Shown here: positions 48,158 through 58,324 of the stretch, piece after piece
Numbering within the stretch: the first letter of the stretch is position 1
Layout: every line of letters begins with the position of its first letter
Notes under the pieces: generated by a model
The model's input: the letters and a program-made list of their open reading frames with translations, nothing else
Database searches by the model: none
What the model was told of the DNA's origin: nothing
Program-made: the position numbers and the translations under genes
Assembly: GCF_000657795.2 (NCBI RefSeq)
Contig: NZ_JHEP02000004.1
Span: 289,285-353,284 of the forward strand
Length of the DNA stretch: 64,000 nucleotides
Direction of reading: 5' to 3'
From: Bordetella pseudohinzii
GTDB taxonomy: Bacteria; Pseudomonadota; Gammaproteobacteria; Burkholderiales; Burkholderiaceae_B

Positions 48158-48883
48158 TCAGACGGGCGCCACGCCGAGCGTGGTGCCGCCGCACACATAG
48201 AGCACCTGGCCCGTCACGAAGCCGTTGTCCGGCGACAGGAAGAACATCGCGGCGCGCGCCACATCCTCGGGCGTGCCCAGGCGCTTGACCACGATGCTGT
48301 CGATGATGCGCTGGGTCTGCGGCGCGCCGGCGGGGTTGCTCTTCATGAAGAGGTCGGTGGCGATGGGGCCGGGGCCGATGGCGTTGACCGTGATGCCGTC
48401 GCCGCCCAGCTCCATGGCCAGCGTGCGCGTCAGGCCCAGCAGGCCGGCCTTGGTGGCCGAATAGACCACGCGCTCAGGCTTGCCCAGCGCGGCGCGCGAA
48501 GACATGTTGACGATGCGGCCGAAGCCCGCCTGACGCATGGCCGGCAGGGCGGCCTGGATCAGGATGAGGGCCGTGCGCAGGTGCAGCGAGACGACGTAGT
48601 CCAGATCGGCCAGCGTGGCCGTGTCGGCCGTGCCGGGCCGCGTGGCGCCGGCATTGTTGACCAGGCCCACGATGGCATAGCGTTCGGTGACCTCGCGGGC
48701 CACCGCCTCGGTCTGCGCGGCATCGGTGAGGTCGGCCTGGAACGACACCAGGCCGGCCGGCGGCGTCTCGGGCAGCCGGTAGTCGATGTTCACGACGGTG
48801 TGGCCGGCGTCGAGCAGCGCACGGGCGATGGCCGCGCCGATGCCATTGCTTGCGCCGGTGACCAGATAGGCGGTGGGTTTCAT
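48158..48883 (-). CDS. Short-chain dehydrogenase/reductase
   Basis: 241 residues of the classical SDR family. Cofactor loop TGASNGIGAAIA near 9, NNAG motif (GLVNNAGAT) near 76, catalytic serine in IVNMSSRAA near 128 and YSATK (Tyr, Lys) near 143. The acidic residue after strand two (NIDYR) suggests NAD(H) preference. It follows atoE by 15 bp and ends an operon with hbd, so a 3-hydroxyacid or 3-hydroxyacyl substrate is plausible. The C-terminus FVTGQVLYVCGGTTLG is typical. Confidence 0.9.
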   Translation of the reverse strand: MKPTAYLVTGASNGIGAAIARALLDAGHTVVNIDYRLPETPPAGLVSFQADLTDAAQTEAVAREVTERYAIVGLVNNAGATRPGTADTATLADLDYVVSLHLRTALILIQAALPAMRQAGFGRIVNMSSRAALGKPERVVYSATKAGLLGLTRTLAMELGGDGITVNAIGPGPIATDLFMKSNPAGAPQTQRIIDSIVVKRLGTPEDVARAAMFFLSPDNGFVTGQVLYVCGGTTLGVAPV

Positions 48884-48898
48884 GCAGCGTCTCCGGAA

Positions 48899-50239
48899 TC
48901 AGTGGGTCAGGTAGCCCCAGGCGAGCACGGCGGTGATGTGGATCACGCCCACCCAGAGCATCATGATGACGGTATAGCCCATCACGTCGCGCAGCTTGAG
49001 CTTGGACAAGGCCAGCGCGGGCAGGATCCAGAACGGCTGCACCAGGTCGTTCCAGGCATTGCCCAGCATGACGGACATCGTGGTCTGGTTCAAGGCGCTG
49101 CCGATTTCCTTGGCAGCGTCGATCATGAAGGGGCCCTGGATGACCCAGTGGCCGCCAGCCGAGGGCGCGAAGAAGTTGATGACGAAGGAGCTCACCAGGC
49201 CCCAGAAGGGCAGGGTGGCCGGCGTGGCGACGTCCACGAAGATCTTGGAGATCGTGGTGACCAGGCCCGAACCGGCCATGATGGCCATGATGCCGGCATA
49301 GAAGGGGTATTGCAGGATGATGCCGGAGATGGTCTTGATGCCTTCGTTCAGCTTGGCGACATAGGCCGCCGGCGTGCCCAGCAGGATGATGCCCAGGAAC
49401 AGAATGATGAAGTTGATCAGGTTCAGGTCCAGCGACTTGCCGTCGGCGAAATAGAACACGACATAGGCGATGCCCAGCAGGCCGATGAGCAGGCTCAGGA
49501 TACGGCTGTTGTTCAGGCGGCTGGCCAGCGTGTTTTCGACGCCCATGCTGTGGGCCGAGGCGTTGTTCTCGCTGCCCTTGTCGATATCGGGGTCGACTTC
49601 GACGACCTTGTCGCCAGCCTTGGGATGCAGCCAGGCATTGAGCAGCGGCAGGGTGATGATGATGACCAGGCTGGTCAGCAGCATGGGCACCGAGAAGATG
49701 GTCTCGGACAGCGGGATGACGCCCATGGCCTTGGCCGTGGGATGCCCCGGGGTGGCCACCAGCACGGGGATGCTGGCCGACAGGCCCAGGCCGTACATGG
49801 TGAAGCCGCTATAGGCGGCGGCGATGATGAGCGGATAGTGCACGCCCTTGACCTTGAGCGCCAGCTTCTTGGCGACCACGCCGCCGATCACCAGGCCGAA
49901 GCCCCAGTTCAGATAGCTGCCGATGCCGCCGACCAGCGTGGCCACGATGATGGCCGTGCGCGGGTTATGCACATGGCTGACGATGCGGTCGAGCAGGCGG
50001 TCGGTCAGGGGGGCCGTCGCCAGCACATAGCCCATGGCCAGGATGACGGCCATCTGGGTCGTGAAGGCCAGCAGGCTCCAGAATCCCGAGCCCCATTCGC
50101 GCGTGATCTGGGGCAGGCCCTGGCCTTCGACGGCAAAGGCCAGCACGACCGTCAGCAGCGTCAGGCCGATCGCGAAGACGAAGGGATCGGGCAGATACTT
50201 GCGCATCAGCTCCGTGAAAAATGAAGCGAGTTTATTCAT
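48899..50239 (-). CDS. atoE: AtoE-type short-chain fatty acid transporter
   Basis: 446 residues with about ten to twelve membrane segments. Family regions: RYLPDPFVFAIGLTLLT-like KYLPDPFVFAIGLT near 15, SYLNWGFGLVIGGVVAKKLA near 106, APSAGGHWVIQGPFMIDAAKEIG near 365. E. coli AtoE takes up short-chain fatty acids such as acetoacetate or butyrate. ATG 50239 (MNKLASFF) has GGAGGC just upstream. Middle gene of hbd-atoE-SDR, so it probably imports the substrate that the two dehydrogenases act on. Confidence 0.93.
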   Translation of the reverse strand: MNKLASFFTELMRKYLPDPFVFAIGLTLLTVVLAFAVEGQGLPQITREWGSGFWSLLAFTTQMAVILAMGYVLATAPLTDRLLDRIVSHVHNPRTAIIVATLVGGIGSYLNWGFGLVIGGVVAKKLALKVKGVHYPLIIAAAYSGFTMYGLGLSASIPVLVATPGHPTAKAMGVIPLSETIFSVPMLLTSLVIIITLPLLNAWLHPKAGDKVVEVDPDIDKGSENNASAHSMGVENTLASRLNNSRILSLLIGLLGIAYVVFYFADGKSLDLNLINFIILFLGIILLGTPAAYVAKLNEGIKTISGIILQYPFYAGIMAIMAGSGLVTTISKIFVDVATPATLPFWGLVSSFVINFFAPSAGGHWVIQGPFMIDAAKEIGSALNQTTMSVMLGNAWNDLVQPFWILPALALSKLKLRDVMGYTVIMMLWVGVIHITAVLAWGYLTH

Positions 50240-50332
50240 GGTGCCTCCTACAGACTCCAATAAGGCGTATGGCTTGTTTATATTTGCGCACGCGCTGACG
50301 CCGCCCGCGCTTCTGGCGCGGGCGGCTGGGGA

Positions 50333-51265
50333 TCAATCAAGTTTTTGTGTTTTGAGCCACTGGACCAGGCCGGCCAGGGCCGCGCTTTTCTCGCGCAGCA
50401 CGCGCTCGCGGCGTTCGGGCGGCCAGGCATAGAAACCCTGGCCGGCCTTGGCGCCGATTTCGCCGCTCTGGACTTTGCGCGTGAGCAGCTCGGACGGCGT
50501 TTCACGGTTTTCCAGGTCGGCGTAGAGGTAGCTGGCGATGGCGTGATGCACGTCGATGCCGTTCATGTCGCGCTGCTCCAGCGGGCCGGACAGCGCCAGA
50601 CGGATGCCCAGGCTCCATTTGACGACTTCGTCGATATCCTCGGCGCTGGCGACGCCTTTTTCCAGCAGCGAAATGGCCTCGCGGGCCAGGGCGTGCTGGA
50701 TGCGGTTGGCGATGAAGCCGGGGATGTCGCGATTGACGCGCACCGGACGCTTGCCGGCGGCCTTGAGGGTGGCCATGACGAGGTCCACCGTGGCCTCGGA
50801 GCTCTGGTCGCCGCGCACGACTTCGACCAGCGGGATAACGTCGGCCGGCGTGAAGAAATGCGTGCCCACGAAACGGTCGCGGCGGGTGACGGCCTGCGCG
50901 ATGGCATTGATCGACAGGCCGGAAGTATTGGTGGCGAAGATGGTGGCCGGTTTGCAGAGCTGATCGAGCTGGGCAAACAGATGGCGCTTGAGGTCCAGCT
51001 TTTCGGGCACGGCCTCGATCACCAGATCGCAATCGGCGGCGGCTTGCAGCTCGGGGGACATCCGGATGCGCGCCAGGCAGGCCGGGACATCGTGGGGGGC
51101 ATAAACGCCCAATTGGCGTTCAATGACCTGCGCGGCGCGTGCCAGCGCTCCCTCCACAGGGTCGATCAGAACGACTGGCAGCCCTTGCGAGGCGAACAGG
51201 GCGGCAATACCGCTGCCCATGGCGCCTGCGCCGATGACGGCCAGATTCTGGATGGGGAAATCCAT
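50333..51265 (-). CDS. 3-hydroxyacyl-CoA dehydrogenase
   Basis: 310 residues, single-function HBD type. NAD loop VIGAGAMGSGIAALFA near 10, catalytic histidine in RFVGTHFFTPADVIPLVEVV near 138, the paired glutamate (IEAVPEKLDLK near 83) and asparagine DIPGFIANRIQHALAREA near 185. First gene of the leftward hbd-atoE-SDR operon. The paaH, 3-hydroxybutyryl-CoA and lambda-crystallin-like functions cannot be separated by sequence alone. A palindromic operator resembling that of the pca operon lies 110-145 bp upstream. Confidence 0.92.
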   Translation of the reverse strand: MDFPIQNLAVIGAGAMGSGIAALFASQGLPVVLIDPVEGALARAAQVIERQLGVYAPHDVPACLARIRMSPELQAAADCDLVIEAVPEKLDLKRHLFAQLDQLCKPATIFATNTSGLSINAIAQAVTRRDRFVGTHFFTPADVIPLVEVVRGDQSSEATVDLVMATLKAAGKRPVRVNRDIPGFIANRIQHALAREAISLLEKGVASAEDIDEVVKWSLGIRLALSGPLEQRDMNGIDVHHAIASYLYADLENRETPSELLTRKVQSGEIGAKAGQGFYAWPPERRERVLREKSAALAGLVQWLKTQKLD

Positions 51266-51376
51266 GAAGAAGCTCGCTTACCAGCGGCCTTGGCGCTTCG
51301 CACCTGTGGCCGGCCCGGGCAGCGCCGGCGTCTCGTCCAGGGTGCTTCTCCGTGCCGTGGCCAGAAAAATCTTTAT

Positions 51377-51410
51377 GTTCTATATACGAACATTTGTGCG
51401 TATATAGAAT
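51377..51410. promoter_or_regulatory. Paired operator upstream of the hbd-atoE-SDR operon
   Basis: Perfect 11-bp inverted repeat TTCTATATACG / CGTATATAGAA (arms 51378-51388 and 51399-51409, 10 bp between). Read as 15-mers, GTTCT-atata-CGAAC (51377-51391) and GTGCG-tatat-AGAAT (51396-51410) sit with centres 19 bp apart, the same layout as the two sites before pcaI. The rest of the gap 51266-51493 shows no gene. Confidence 0.72.
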
Positions 51411-51493
51411 TTCTTCATGGATATTACTAAGAATTGCTGCTGGTGGACAAACGCAGCTGCGGGGCGTCCATGTGGTGGACACCCCGCGGGGCC

Positions 51494-54400
51494 TCAATAG
51501 CGATAGGAGAGCCCAAGGCCGAGCTGATGGTCGCGCCAGCGGGCCGCCGCCTGCCCGGTGTAGCGCAAGCCTAGCTGCAGCCCGGGCGCGAGCTGGGCCT
51601 GCAGGCCCAGTTGCGCCGACACGCGGGTGCGCGGCACGGACCAGTGGCCGCTGACGCCATGCATGCGCTCCAGGCCGGCAAAGCCGCTGCGCGCGGCGTA
51701 TTGGCGTTCGCGGGCGTCGTGGTGCATGGCCAGGCGCCACTGCAAGGCCAGCGCATCGTCGATGGCATGGTCGCCTTCGAGGCGTGCCCAGAGCGTGGGC
51801 ACGGCGCGGTCCAGACTGGCGGCGCGCACGCCCAGGCCGGAAGGATTGTCTTCGGTGAAGCCGGCCTGGCGCAGATAAGTCAGCAGCATGCCGGCCGATG
51901 GCGTGATCGCCGAACCCTGGCCTAGCTGCCAGCGGCGGCCCGCGCCCAAGCCGGCCTGCCAGATATCGCCTCGCGCCGATCCGCTGGCCTGTTGGCGGAC
52001 ATCGTCCAGCATGATGTGGCGCGTGACCCGGTTGCGGTAGCGGCTGTAGCCCAGGCTTGCGTGGACGAACCCGCCTTCGTCCCATTGGCGCCGCAGGCCC
52101 AGGATGATGCCCGGCGCGGTGCTGCGGGCGTGATCCTGGCTGCCGGAGGCCGTGGATTCGCGCCAGTTGCCGCGGTCGTGCGTGAGCGCGGCGCCCAGTG
52201 TGAGTTGAGGCCCCAGGGCCCGGGTGAAGCCCATCAGCAGGCCATTGCCATGCTGTTTGCCGTCCAGCCCTTCGGGCCGCCAGTGCACACGGCCATGGCG
52301 GTATTCGGCGATGGCCCGGCCTGGCGTGCGCGCCAGGCTGGCCTGCAGGCGATCCATCCAGTCGTTCTGGCCCAGGGTATTGAGCGCGGCGGCGTTGGCA
52401 TAGGTGGAGGCCGACAGCGAGTACAGGCTGTCGCGCAGCGCGCTGCGGCTTTGCACATGCTGGAGACGGCTGATGGCGTCGGCCGGCGCCGACGCCGCGC
52501 GTTGGGCCTGGGGCAGGGCGTCGAGTTCTTCCATGGCGGCGTCCAGCTGCTGGGCCGCCGCCGCCACCGGCGCGCTGCGGGAGAACAGCCGTGCCGCCAC
52601 GGCCTGGACGGAGCCGACCCGCCGCACGGCCAGCCCGACCGCCTGCGGCTGGTAATCCAGCTGGGCGTGCAGCAGCAGACCCGGGGATCGCGTGAGTGTG
52701 TCGAAGCGGCCCTCGATGGCGGCGGCTTGCACTAGCGTGTGCACGCTGCCTTCGGCCACGACGTAGCCGGGGCGTATGCCCTGGATATGGAGCTGGCCGG
52801 CCAGGCTGGCCTTGCCCGTGACCGCCAGCAGGCTGCCGATGTCGGCCACCAGACGGCCCTGGGCGCTCTGGGTGAAATTGCCATTGACGGTCAGGCCGGC
52901 CTCCTTGATCACCACGGTGCCCTGGTTGCTGACACTGCCCACGCTGCCCGTGCCGACCAGCGTGCCCTGCTGCTCCACCGTGGTGGCCGAGGTGATGCTG
53001 CCCAGCACGTCGAGCGTGCCGGCCTTGATGCGCGTGGGGCCGGAGTAGGTGTTGTGGCCGGCCAGGGTGAGTTTGCCGGGGCCGTCGATCGCGAGGCCCC
53101 CCGTGCCGGAGATGTCGTTGCCGAAGACGGATTCGCCGCTTACCTTGGCGACGAAGTCGCCGAAAGGAAACTGGGCCGGCCCCTCGATCGCGCGCCCGAT
53201 GTCCAGCAGGCCCCAGCCGTATTGGGAGTCCACGCCCGGCCGGCCCTTGTCCTTGGCCGTGGTCAGCAAGGTGGTGCGCAGATTGTCGTTGTCCATCCAA
53301 GGAAAGCGCTGCTGCACCAGCACGGCGGCGCCCGTGACCTGGGGCGCGGCCAGCGAGGTGCCCTTGTGGATCGTCAAGACGTAGGCGTCATAGGCCTTGA
53401 CGCCTGGCAGGTAGGTGGTGCTGCCGGCGGCCAGGCACCATTGTTGGGCCGCGCCGCAGCGGTTGGCCCAGCTTTCGAGTGTGCCCCACTGGTCCACGGC
53501 GGTGACGACCAGCAACCCTTTCTGCAGATTGGGTTCCGTAAGCGGGCTGCGCCCGAAGGTGCCCACTTCTTGATAGGCCCGCCCCGAGAAGGCATTGCCG
53601 TTGCCCGCGGCGAAGATCAGCAGCGCGCCCCGGCGGACCAGGGCGTCGAGCTTGCCGATATGGGTATTGGATTTGTCGGCCGCCTGGAGGTATTCGTCCC
53701 GTGCAGCTTGGACACGTTGGTCGCCATCGGCGCCGTCGGAGGAAAAGCTGTTGTTGAAGATCTTCACGCCCTGCCCGAGCAGATCGTTCCAGGCATGGAA
53801 GGCGGCGGTTTCGGAGACCAAGTCGTGGGCGGTGCCGATATTGGCCGAATAGAGCTCGGCGTTGGGCGCGATGCCGCCGCGAAAACTCGCGTTGGAACGG
53901 GCCGCCAGCACCAGGGCCACCGAGCTGCCATGCTCGCCCTGCCGCGCGGGATCGGCGGGGGTGTGCGCCCCGTTGGCGTTGTAGTCGCCGCCATGGCGGG
54001 TGTTGACGTCGAGCAGGTTGTGGTTGCGGCTGACCCCGTTGTCGACGACGGCGACCTTGACGCGCGAGCCCAATATGCCGGCGTCATGCGCCGTCTTGAG
54101 ATTGACGGTGTTGAGTATCCGGTCATGGGTCTCGTTGAAACTGCCCCGGGAGGAGAAGGCGCTGGGAGCAGGTCGGGCGTAGGCCGCGGTGGGAACGGGC
54201 GCGGCCGCCACGTTGGCCTGCTGGACTTCGGGCAGGACGGCGGGCACCGCTGCGTACTGCGGGTGGATGGGGGCGGGGCGGGGAGGAGGGACCGCCGGGG
54301 CGGGCGCCGGCACGGCGCCAGGCGCTGCGGCCTGACCGCCGCCCGCGACGCCACCCCTGCCACCGCCAATAGCACCGCCACCGCCGATAGCACCCCCACC

Positions 54401-54514
54401 ACCACCACCGCCGCCCCCGCCGCCGCCTCCGCAGGCTGACAGCAAGGCGAATAGCACAAAGCCGGTGCAGCGCATGGCGCGCTGCACCGGCCGGGTAACC
54501 GGGGGAATAAGCAT
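51494..54514 (-). CDS. sphB1: SphB1-like subtilisin autotransporter lipoprotein
   Basis: About 1006 residues. Lipoprotein signal with lipobox LLSAC (cysteine about 28), a run of 13 glycines directly after, then a Gly/Ala/Pro-rich stretch to about 120. Subtilisin domain about 125-450 with Asp in VVDNGVS (about 158), His in GEHGSSVA (about 195), Ser in KGTSLAAP (about 387). Next come autotransporter beta-strand repeat (NTYSGPTRIKAGTLDV) and a C-terminal barrel from about 720 ending LSYRY. In B. pertussis SphB1 is a surface lipoprotein that matures filamentous haemagglutinin; the same job here is inferred. Start uncertain (TTG 54541 possible). Confidence 0.9.
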   Translation of the reverse strand: MLIPPVTRPVQRAMRCTGFVLFALLSACGGGGGGGGGGGGGAIGGGGAIGGGRGGVAGGGQAAAPGAVPAPAPAVPPPRPAPIHPQYAAVPAVLPEVQQANVAAAPVPTAAYARPAPSAFSSRGSFNETHDRILNTVNLKTAHDAGILGSRVKVAVVDNGVSRNHNLLDVNTRHGGDYNANGAHTPADPARQGEHGSSVALVLAARSNASFRGGIAPNAELYSANIGTAHDLVSETAAFHAWNDLLGQGVKIFNNSFSSDGADGDQRVQAARDEYLQAADKSNTHIGKLDALVRRGALLIFAAGNGNAFSGRAYQEVGTFGRSPLTEPNLQKGLLVVTAVDQWGTLESWANRCGAAQQWCLAAGSTTYLPGVKAYDAYVLTIHKGTSLAAPQVTGAAVLVQQRFPWMDNDNLRTTLLTTAKDKGRPGVDSQYGWGLLDIGRAIEGPAQFPFGDFVAKVSGESVFGNDISGTGGLAIDGPGKLTLAGHNTYSGPTRIKAGTLDVLGSITSATTVEQQGTLVGTGSVGSVSNQGTVVIKEAGLTVNGNFTQSAQGRLVADIGSLLAVTGKASLAGQLHIQGIRPGYVVAEGSVHTLVQAAAIEGRFDTLTRSPGLLLHAQLDYQPQAVGLAVRRVGSVQAVAARLFSRSAPVAAAAQQLDAAMEELDALPQAQRAASAPADAISRLQHVQSRSALRDSLYSLSASTYANAAALNTLGQNDWMDRLQASLARTPGRAIAEYRHGRVHWRPEGLDGKQHGNGLLMGFTRALGPQLTLGAALTHDRGNWRESTASGSQDHARSTAPGIILGLRRQWDEGGFVHASLGYSRYRNRVTRHIMLDDVRQQASGSARGDIWQAGLGAGRRWQLGQGSAITPSAGMLLTYLRQAGFTEDNPSGLGVRAASLDRAVPTLWARLEGDHAIDDALALQWRLAMHHDARERQYAARSGFAGLERMHGVSGHWSVPRTRVSAQLGLQAQLAPGLQLGLRYTGQAAARWRDHQLGLGLSYRY

Positions 54515-54555
54515 GATGAGTCTGAAAAAGCGGTAAGCCAACCGCCATTCTGCGC

Positions 54556-54586
54556 AGAGCGGCCGGCCGCCTGCGCCGGCCGCTCT
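54556..54586 (-). terminator. GC-rich hairpin between ppc and sphB1
   Basis: Perfect 12-bp stem AGAGCGGCCGGC with its complement and a 7-nt loop, 28 bp after the ppc stop. No T run follows on the minus strand, so it may be a weak terminator or a pause site. Confidence 0.55.
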
Positions 54587-54614
54587 GCTTATCAGCCTAA
54601 TCCCCGCTCGCGCC

Positions 54615-57461
54615 TTATCCGGAGTTGCGCAAGCCCGCCGCGATGCCGTTGATGGTCAGGTGAATGGCGGGCGTGATGCGCGGATCCGGCGTGGTGTCGG
54701 ACCGTTTCTGGCTGGCGCGGTGGCGGCGCAGGAGATCGATCTGCAGATAGTTCAAGGGATCGATATAGGCGAAGCGCTCGCGCAGCGAGGCCGCCAGCGC
54801 GGGGTTGTCGGCCAGGAGCTCGCGCTGGTTGATGAGCTTGAGCATGGCCAGAGTGCGCGCATGTTCGTCCGAGATGGCGCCGAAGATGCGTTCCCGCAGG
54901 CCGCGCTGGGGCACCAGCATGGCGTAGCGCTGCGCGATGGCGAGATCGGACTTGGCAAGCACCATCTCCATATTGGAGAGCAGGGTGCGGAAGGCCGGCC
55001 AGTCCCGCGCCATTTCGCGCAACTGGGACAGCCGCGAACGCTTGGCGCGCGGCGCGCCGTCGGCCCCGTCTTCGAGGTAAGCCTGCAGCGCCGATCCCAT
55101 GCCGTACCAGCCGGTGAGCATGAGGCGGCATTGCGCCCATGAAAATCCCCACGGAATGGCGCGCAGGTCTTCGATCTTCTGGCCTTGCTTGCGCGAGGCC
55201 GGGCGCGAGCCGATGTTCAGGCCGGCAATCTCGTTGATGGGCGTGGCCGCGAAGAAGTAGTCGGCAAAGCCCGGGGTGTCGTAGACCAGCTGGCGATAGC
55301 TGCGCCGCGCGCCGGCCGACAGCGCGTCCATGGCCAGGCCATGATGCGCCATGTGGGCGTCCTCGGCCTGGCGGGCCGCCGCCGGCTGCTGCGCCAGCGT
55401 GGCCTCCAGCACGGCCGAGACCAGCAGTTCCAGGTGCCAGCGGCCGATCTCGGCGTCCTTGTACTTGGTCTGGATGACTTCGCCCTGTTCGGTCAGGCGC
55501 AATTGGCCGGCCACGGTGCCCGGCGGCTGCGCCAGGATGGCGTCGAAACTGGAGCCGCCGCCGCGGCCCACCGAGCCGCCGCGGCCATGGAAGAGGCGCA
55601 GCTTGACGTGGCGGGCGCGGAATACCTCGACCAGTTCGCGCTCGGCGCGGTAGAGCGACCAGTTGGACGTCAGATAGCCGCCGTCCTTGTTGCTGTCCGA
55701 ATAGCCCAGCATGACTTCCTGGCTCTCGCCCTGGGCCAGGCGCACGCGCTCGCGCACTTCGGGAAGGTCCAGCCAGGCGGCCATGATGGATGGGCCGCGC
55801 TCCAGATCGGGGATGGTCTCGAACAGCGGCACGACCATCAGGCCATCCTCGGCACCGGGGGCGGCGCCGGCCGGCGCGATGAGGCCGGTTTCTTTTTGCA
55901 GCACCAGCACTTCCAGCAGGTCGCTGAGGGTTTCGGTGTGCGACACGATGGTCTGGCGCACGGCGGCGCGGCCGTAGCGCGCGCGGGCCGCGGCGGCCGC
56001 GCGCAGGACGGCCAATTCGCGCGTGGTGTCCTCGCTGTAGACAATCCAGGGCGAAGCCAGCGGGCGGGCCGTGGCCAGTTCGGCGCGCAGCAATTGCACG
56101 CGGGCCGCTTCGTCCATCAGGTCATAGCGCAGTGGACGGCCGTCCTGGCTGGCGCGGGCGAACAGCTCGGTCAGCACGCGCTCGTGCACATCGGAGCTTT
56201 GGCGCAGGTCCAGCGTGGCCAGATGGAAGCCGAACACCTCGACGGCTTGCTGCAGGCCGGCCAGGCGCAGCCTGGCGATGGGCGCGCCGTGGTGCCGGGT
56301 CAGCGATTCGGCGATCACGGCGAGGTCCTGCGCCAGGGCCTGGGGGTGCGGATAGGGTTCGGCCGGCACGGTGCTGCGCAGCGCCAGCTCGCGTCCGGTC
56401 AGGGCGCGCGCGGTGGCGGCCAGGCGCGCATAGACGCCGATCAAGGCGCGGCGGTAGGGCTCGTCGCGGCGGTGCGGCGAGGTGTCGCCGCCGGCGTCGG
56501 CCAGCTGCCGCAGCGCTTCGCTGGCGTCGCTCAAGAGGGTCGTGACGGAGATTTCCGCGCCCAGCGCGTGGACTTCATTCAGATAGTGCTCGAACACCAC
56601 CGTGGCCTGGCGCAGCAGGGCCAGCTCCAGCGTGCCGGCGTCCACATTGGGATTGCCGTCGCGGTCGCCGCCTATCCAGCTGCCCATGCGCAGAAAAGGC
56701 TCCAGCGGCGGGGGCGGCGCGGCGAAGGGGTTGGCCGCCTCGGGGCTGAGCAGCTTGGACAGGTCGCCGTACAGCCGCGGAATGGCCGACAGAAAGGTGC
56801 TGCGGTAATAGCTCAGCGCATTCTCGATTTCGTCGGCCACGGTCAGGCGGGTGTTGCGCAGCATGCGCGTCTGCCACAGCGTGTCCACGCGGCCCAGCAG
56901 GGCGCTGTCCAGTTCGGCGCTTTCATCGCTGGTAAGGGGCTGGTCGCGCTGCGCGATCAGCGTGGCGATCTCGCGATGCGCATCCAGCGTGCTCTTGCGC
57001 TGGACCTCGGTGGGGTGGGCCGTCAGCACCGGCATGACGCAGGCCTCGCCGATCAGGCGGCGGATGCGCTGGGCCGAGACGCCTTGCGCGTGCAGCAGCT
57101 GCACGGCCTGGCGCAGGGTGCCCGGCGCCGGCGCCGCATCGGCCAGCGCGCGGGCGCGCTGGCGGCGGTTCTGGTCGCGGTCTTCGGCGATGTTGAACAG
57201 GTGCAGAAAGTAGCTGAAGGCGCGCGCGACCAGATTGGGGTCGTCCGAGCGCAGCTGCTTGACCAGCTGCTGCATCAGCTGCCCGTCGGCTTCCCGCCCT
57301 TCGCGGCGAAAGCGCACCGCGCTGCGGCGCAGTGTCTCGATGGTGTCGAAAACCCGCTTTCCTTCGCAGGCCTGGATCACGTCGCCAAGATAGCGCCCGA
57401 GAAGGCGGATGTCATTGCGTAGGGGCTCGGCCAATTCAGACTGCGCGCGTGTAGCGTTCAT
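54615..57461 (-). CDS. ppc: Phosphoenolpyruvate carboxylase
   Basis: Anaplerotic enzyme making oxaloacetate from PEP and bicarbonate. 948 residues. Catalytic histidine region [13 protein letters not shown] near 145; [16 protein letters not shown] near 590; glycine loop [13 protein letters not shown] near 630; C-terminal [13 protein letters not shown] with the conserved end. The C-terminal dipeptide-region reads RNSG instead of the common RNTG, a conservative change. Divergent from queC, with 143 bp between. Confidence 0.98.
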   Translation of the reverse strand: MNATRAQSELAEPLRNDIRLLGRYLGDVIQACEGKRVFDTIETLRRSAVRFRREGREADGQLMQQLVKQLRSDDPNLVARAFSYFLHLFNIAEDRDQNRRQRARALADAAPAPGTLRQAVQLLHAQGVSAQRIRRLIGEACVMPVLTAHPTEVQRKSTLDAHREIATLIAQRDQPLTSDESAELDSALLGRVDTLWQTRMLRNTRLTVADEIENALSYYRSTFLSAIPRLYGDLSKLLSPEAANPFAAPPPPLEPFLRMGSWIGGDRDGNPNVDAGTLELALLRQATVVFEHYLNEVHALGAEISVTTLLSDASEALRQLADAGGDTSPHRRDEPYRRALIGVYARLAATARALTGRELALRSTVPAEPYPHPQALAQDLAVIAESLTRHHGAPIARLRLAGLQQAVEVFGFHLATLDLRQSSDVHERVLTELFARASQDGRPLRYDLMDEAARVQLLRAELATARPLASPWIVYSEDTTRELAVLRAAAAARARYGRAAVRQTIVSHTETLSDLLEVLVLQKETGLIAPAGAAPGAEDGLMVVPLFETIPDLERGPSIMAAWLDLPEVRERVRLAQGESQEVMLGYSDSNKDGGYLTSNWSLYRAERELVEVFRARHVKLRLFHGRGGSVGRGGGSSFDAILAQPPGTVAGQLRLTEQGEVIQTKYKDAEIGRWHLELLVSAVLEATLAQQPAAARQAEDAHMAHHGLAMDALSAGARRSYRQLVYDTPGFADYFFAATPINEIAGLNIGSRPASRKQGQKIEDLRAIPWGFSWAQCRLMLTGWYGMGSALQAYLEDGADGAPRAKRSRLSQLREMARDWPAFRTLLSNMEMVLAKSDLAIAQRYAMLVPQRGLRERIFGAISDEHARTLAMLKLINQRELLADNPALAASLRERFAYIDPLNYLQIDLLRRHRASQKRSDTTPDPRITPAIHLTINGIAAGLRNSG

Positions 57462-57604
57462 CAGGCGTTCCGTAAAAGAAGGAGAGGGATGTCGTGGCGA
57501 TGGAGCAATGCGGAAATCGGGACGCTCAAATTTTACGCAGGCTTTCTTACGCCGCCGCCTGCGTTACATTGGCGGCTGGCACGCACTCTTTTGGCCTTCC
57601 CGCT

Positions 57605-58324
57605 ATGCAAAATCATCAACGACGCGCCCTGGTCCTTTTCTCCGGCGGCCAGGACTCCACCACTTGCCTGGCCTGGGCCCTGGACCGCTACGCCCATGTC
57701 GAGACCGTGGCTTTCGACTACGGCCAGCGTCATCGCATCGAGCTGGACGCGCGGCTGAACGTGCTGCGCGCGATTCGCGGCCAGTTTCCGGATTGGGCCG
57801 CGCGCCTGGGCGAAGACCATCTGCTGGACCTGAAGGTGCTGGGCCAGGTGGGCGACACCGCCATGACCAGCGAGCGCGCCATCGAGATGCAGGCCAATGG
57901 CCTGCCCAATACTTTCGTGCCGGGGCGCAACCTGCTGTTCTTGACGCTGGCCGCGGCGCTGGGCTACCGCCGCCAGCTCGATGTGCTGGTGGGCGGCATG
58001 TGCGAGACCGATTTTTCGGGCTATCCCGATTGCCGCGATGACACCATCAAGGCGCAGCAGGTCGCCCTCAGTCTCGGCCTGGGCGCGCGACTGACCATCG
58101 AGACGCCGCTGATGTGGCTGGACAAGGCGGACACCTGGGCCCTGGCCGACAGCCTGGGCGGGCCCGAACTCGTCCAGACCATCGTCGAGGAAAGCCACAC
58201 CTGTTATCTGGGCGAACGCGGCCAGCGTCACGATTGGGGTTATGGCTGTGGCGAATGCCCGGCCTGCAGCCTGCGCAAGGCCGGCTGGCTGCGCTGGGTG
58301 GCCCGCGCCGAGGCCGAGGGCTAG
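57605..58324 (+). CDS. queC: 7-cyano-7-deazaguanine synthase
   Basis: Makes preQ0 from CDG with ATP and ammonia, in queuosine synthesis. 239 residues. The PP-loop motif [17 protein letters not shown] is at about 10-25, [15 protein letters not shown] near 103, and the zinc site is [14 protein letters not shown] near 222 with an earlier cysteine in ESHTCYLG. The start at 57605 is the ATG directly before [14 protein letters not shown]. Convergent with the MFS gene; their stop codons overlap within a CTAG. Confidence 0.97.
   Translation: MQNHQRRALVLFSGGQDSTTCLAWALDRYAHVETVAFDYGQRHRIELDARLNVLRAIRGQFPDWAARLGEDHLLDLKVLGQVGDTAMTSERAIEMQANGLPNTFVPGRNLLFLTLAAALGYRRQLDVLVGGMCETDFSGYPDCRDDTIKAQQVALSLGLGARLTIETPLMWLDKADTWALADSLGGPELVQTIVEESHTCYLGERGQRHDWGYGCGECPACSLRKAGWLRWVARAEAEG

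Noticed and set aside
51120..53300. Long leftward open frame across the hbd promoter and sphB1
   Set aside because: It is Arg/Pro/His-rich, spans the AT-rich operator region and is out of frame with the clear autotransporter gene.
55185..57422. Long rightward open frame opposite ppc
   Set aside because: It has no recognisable domain and lies entirely within ppc, whose motifs are intact.
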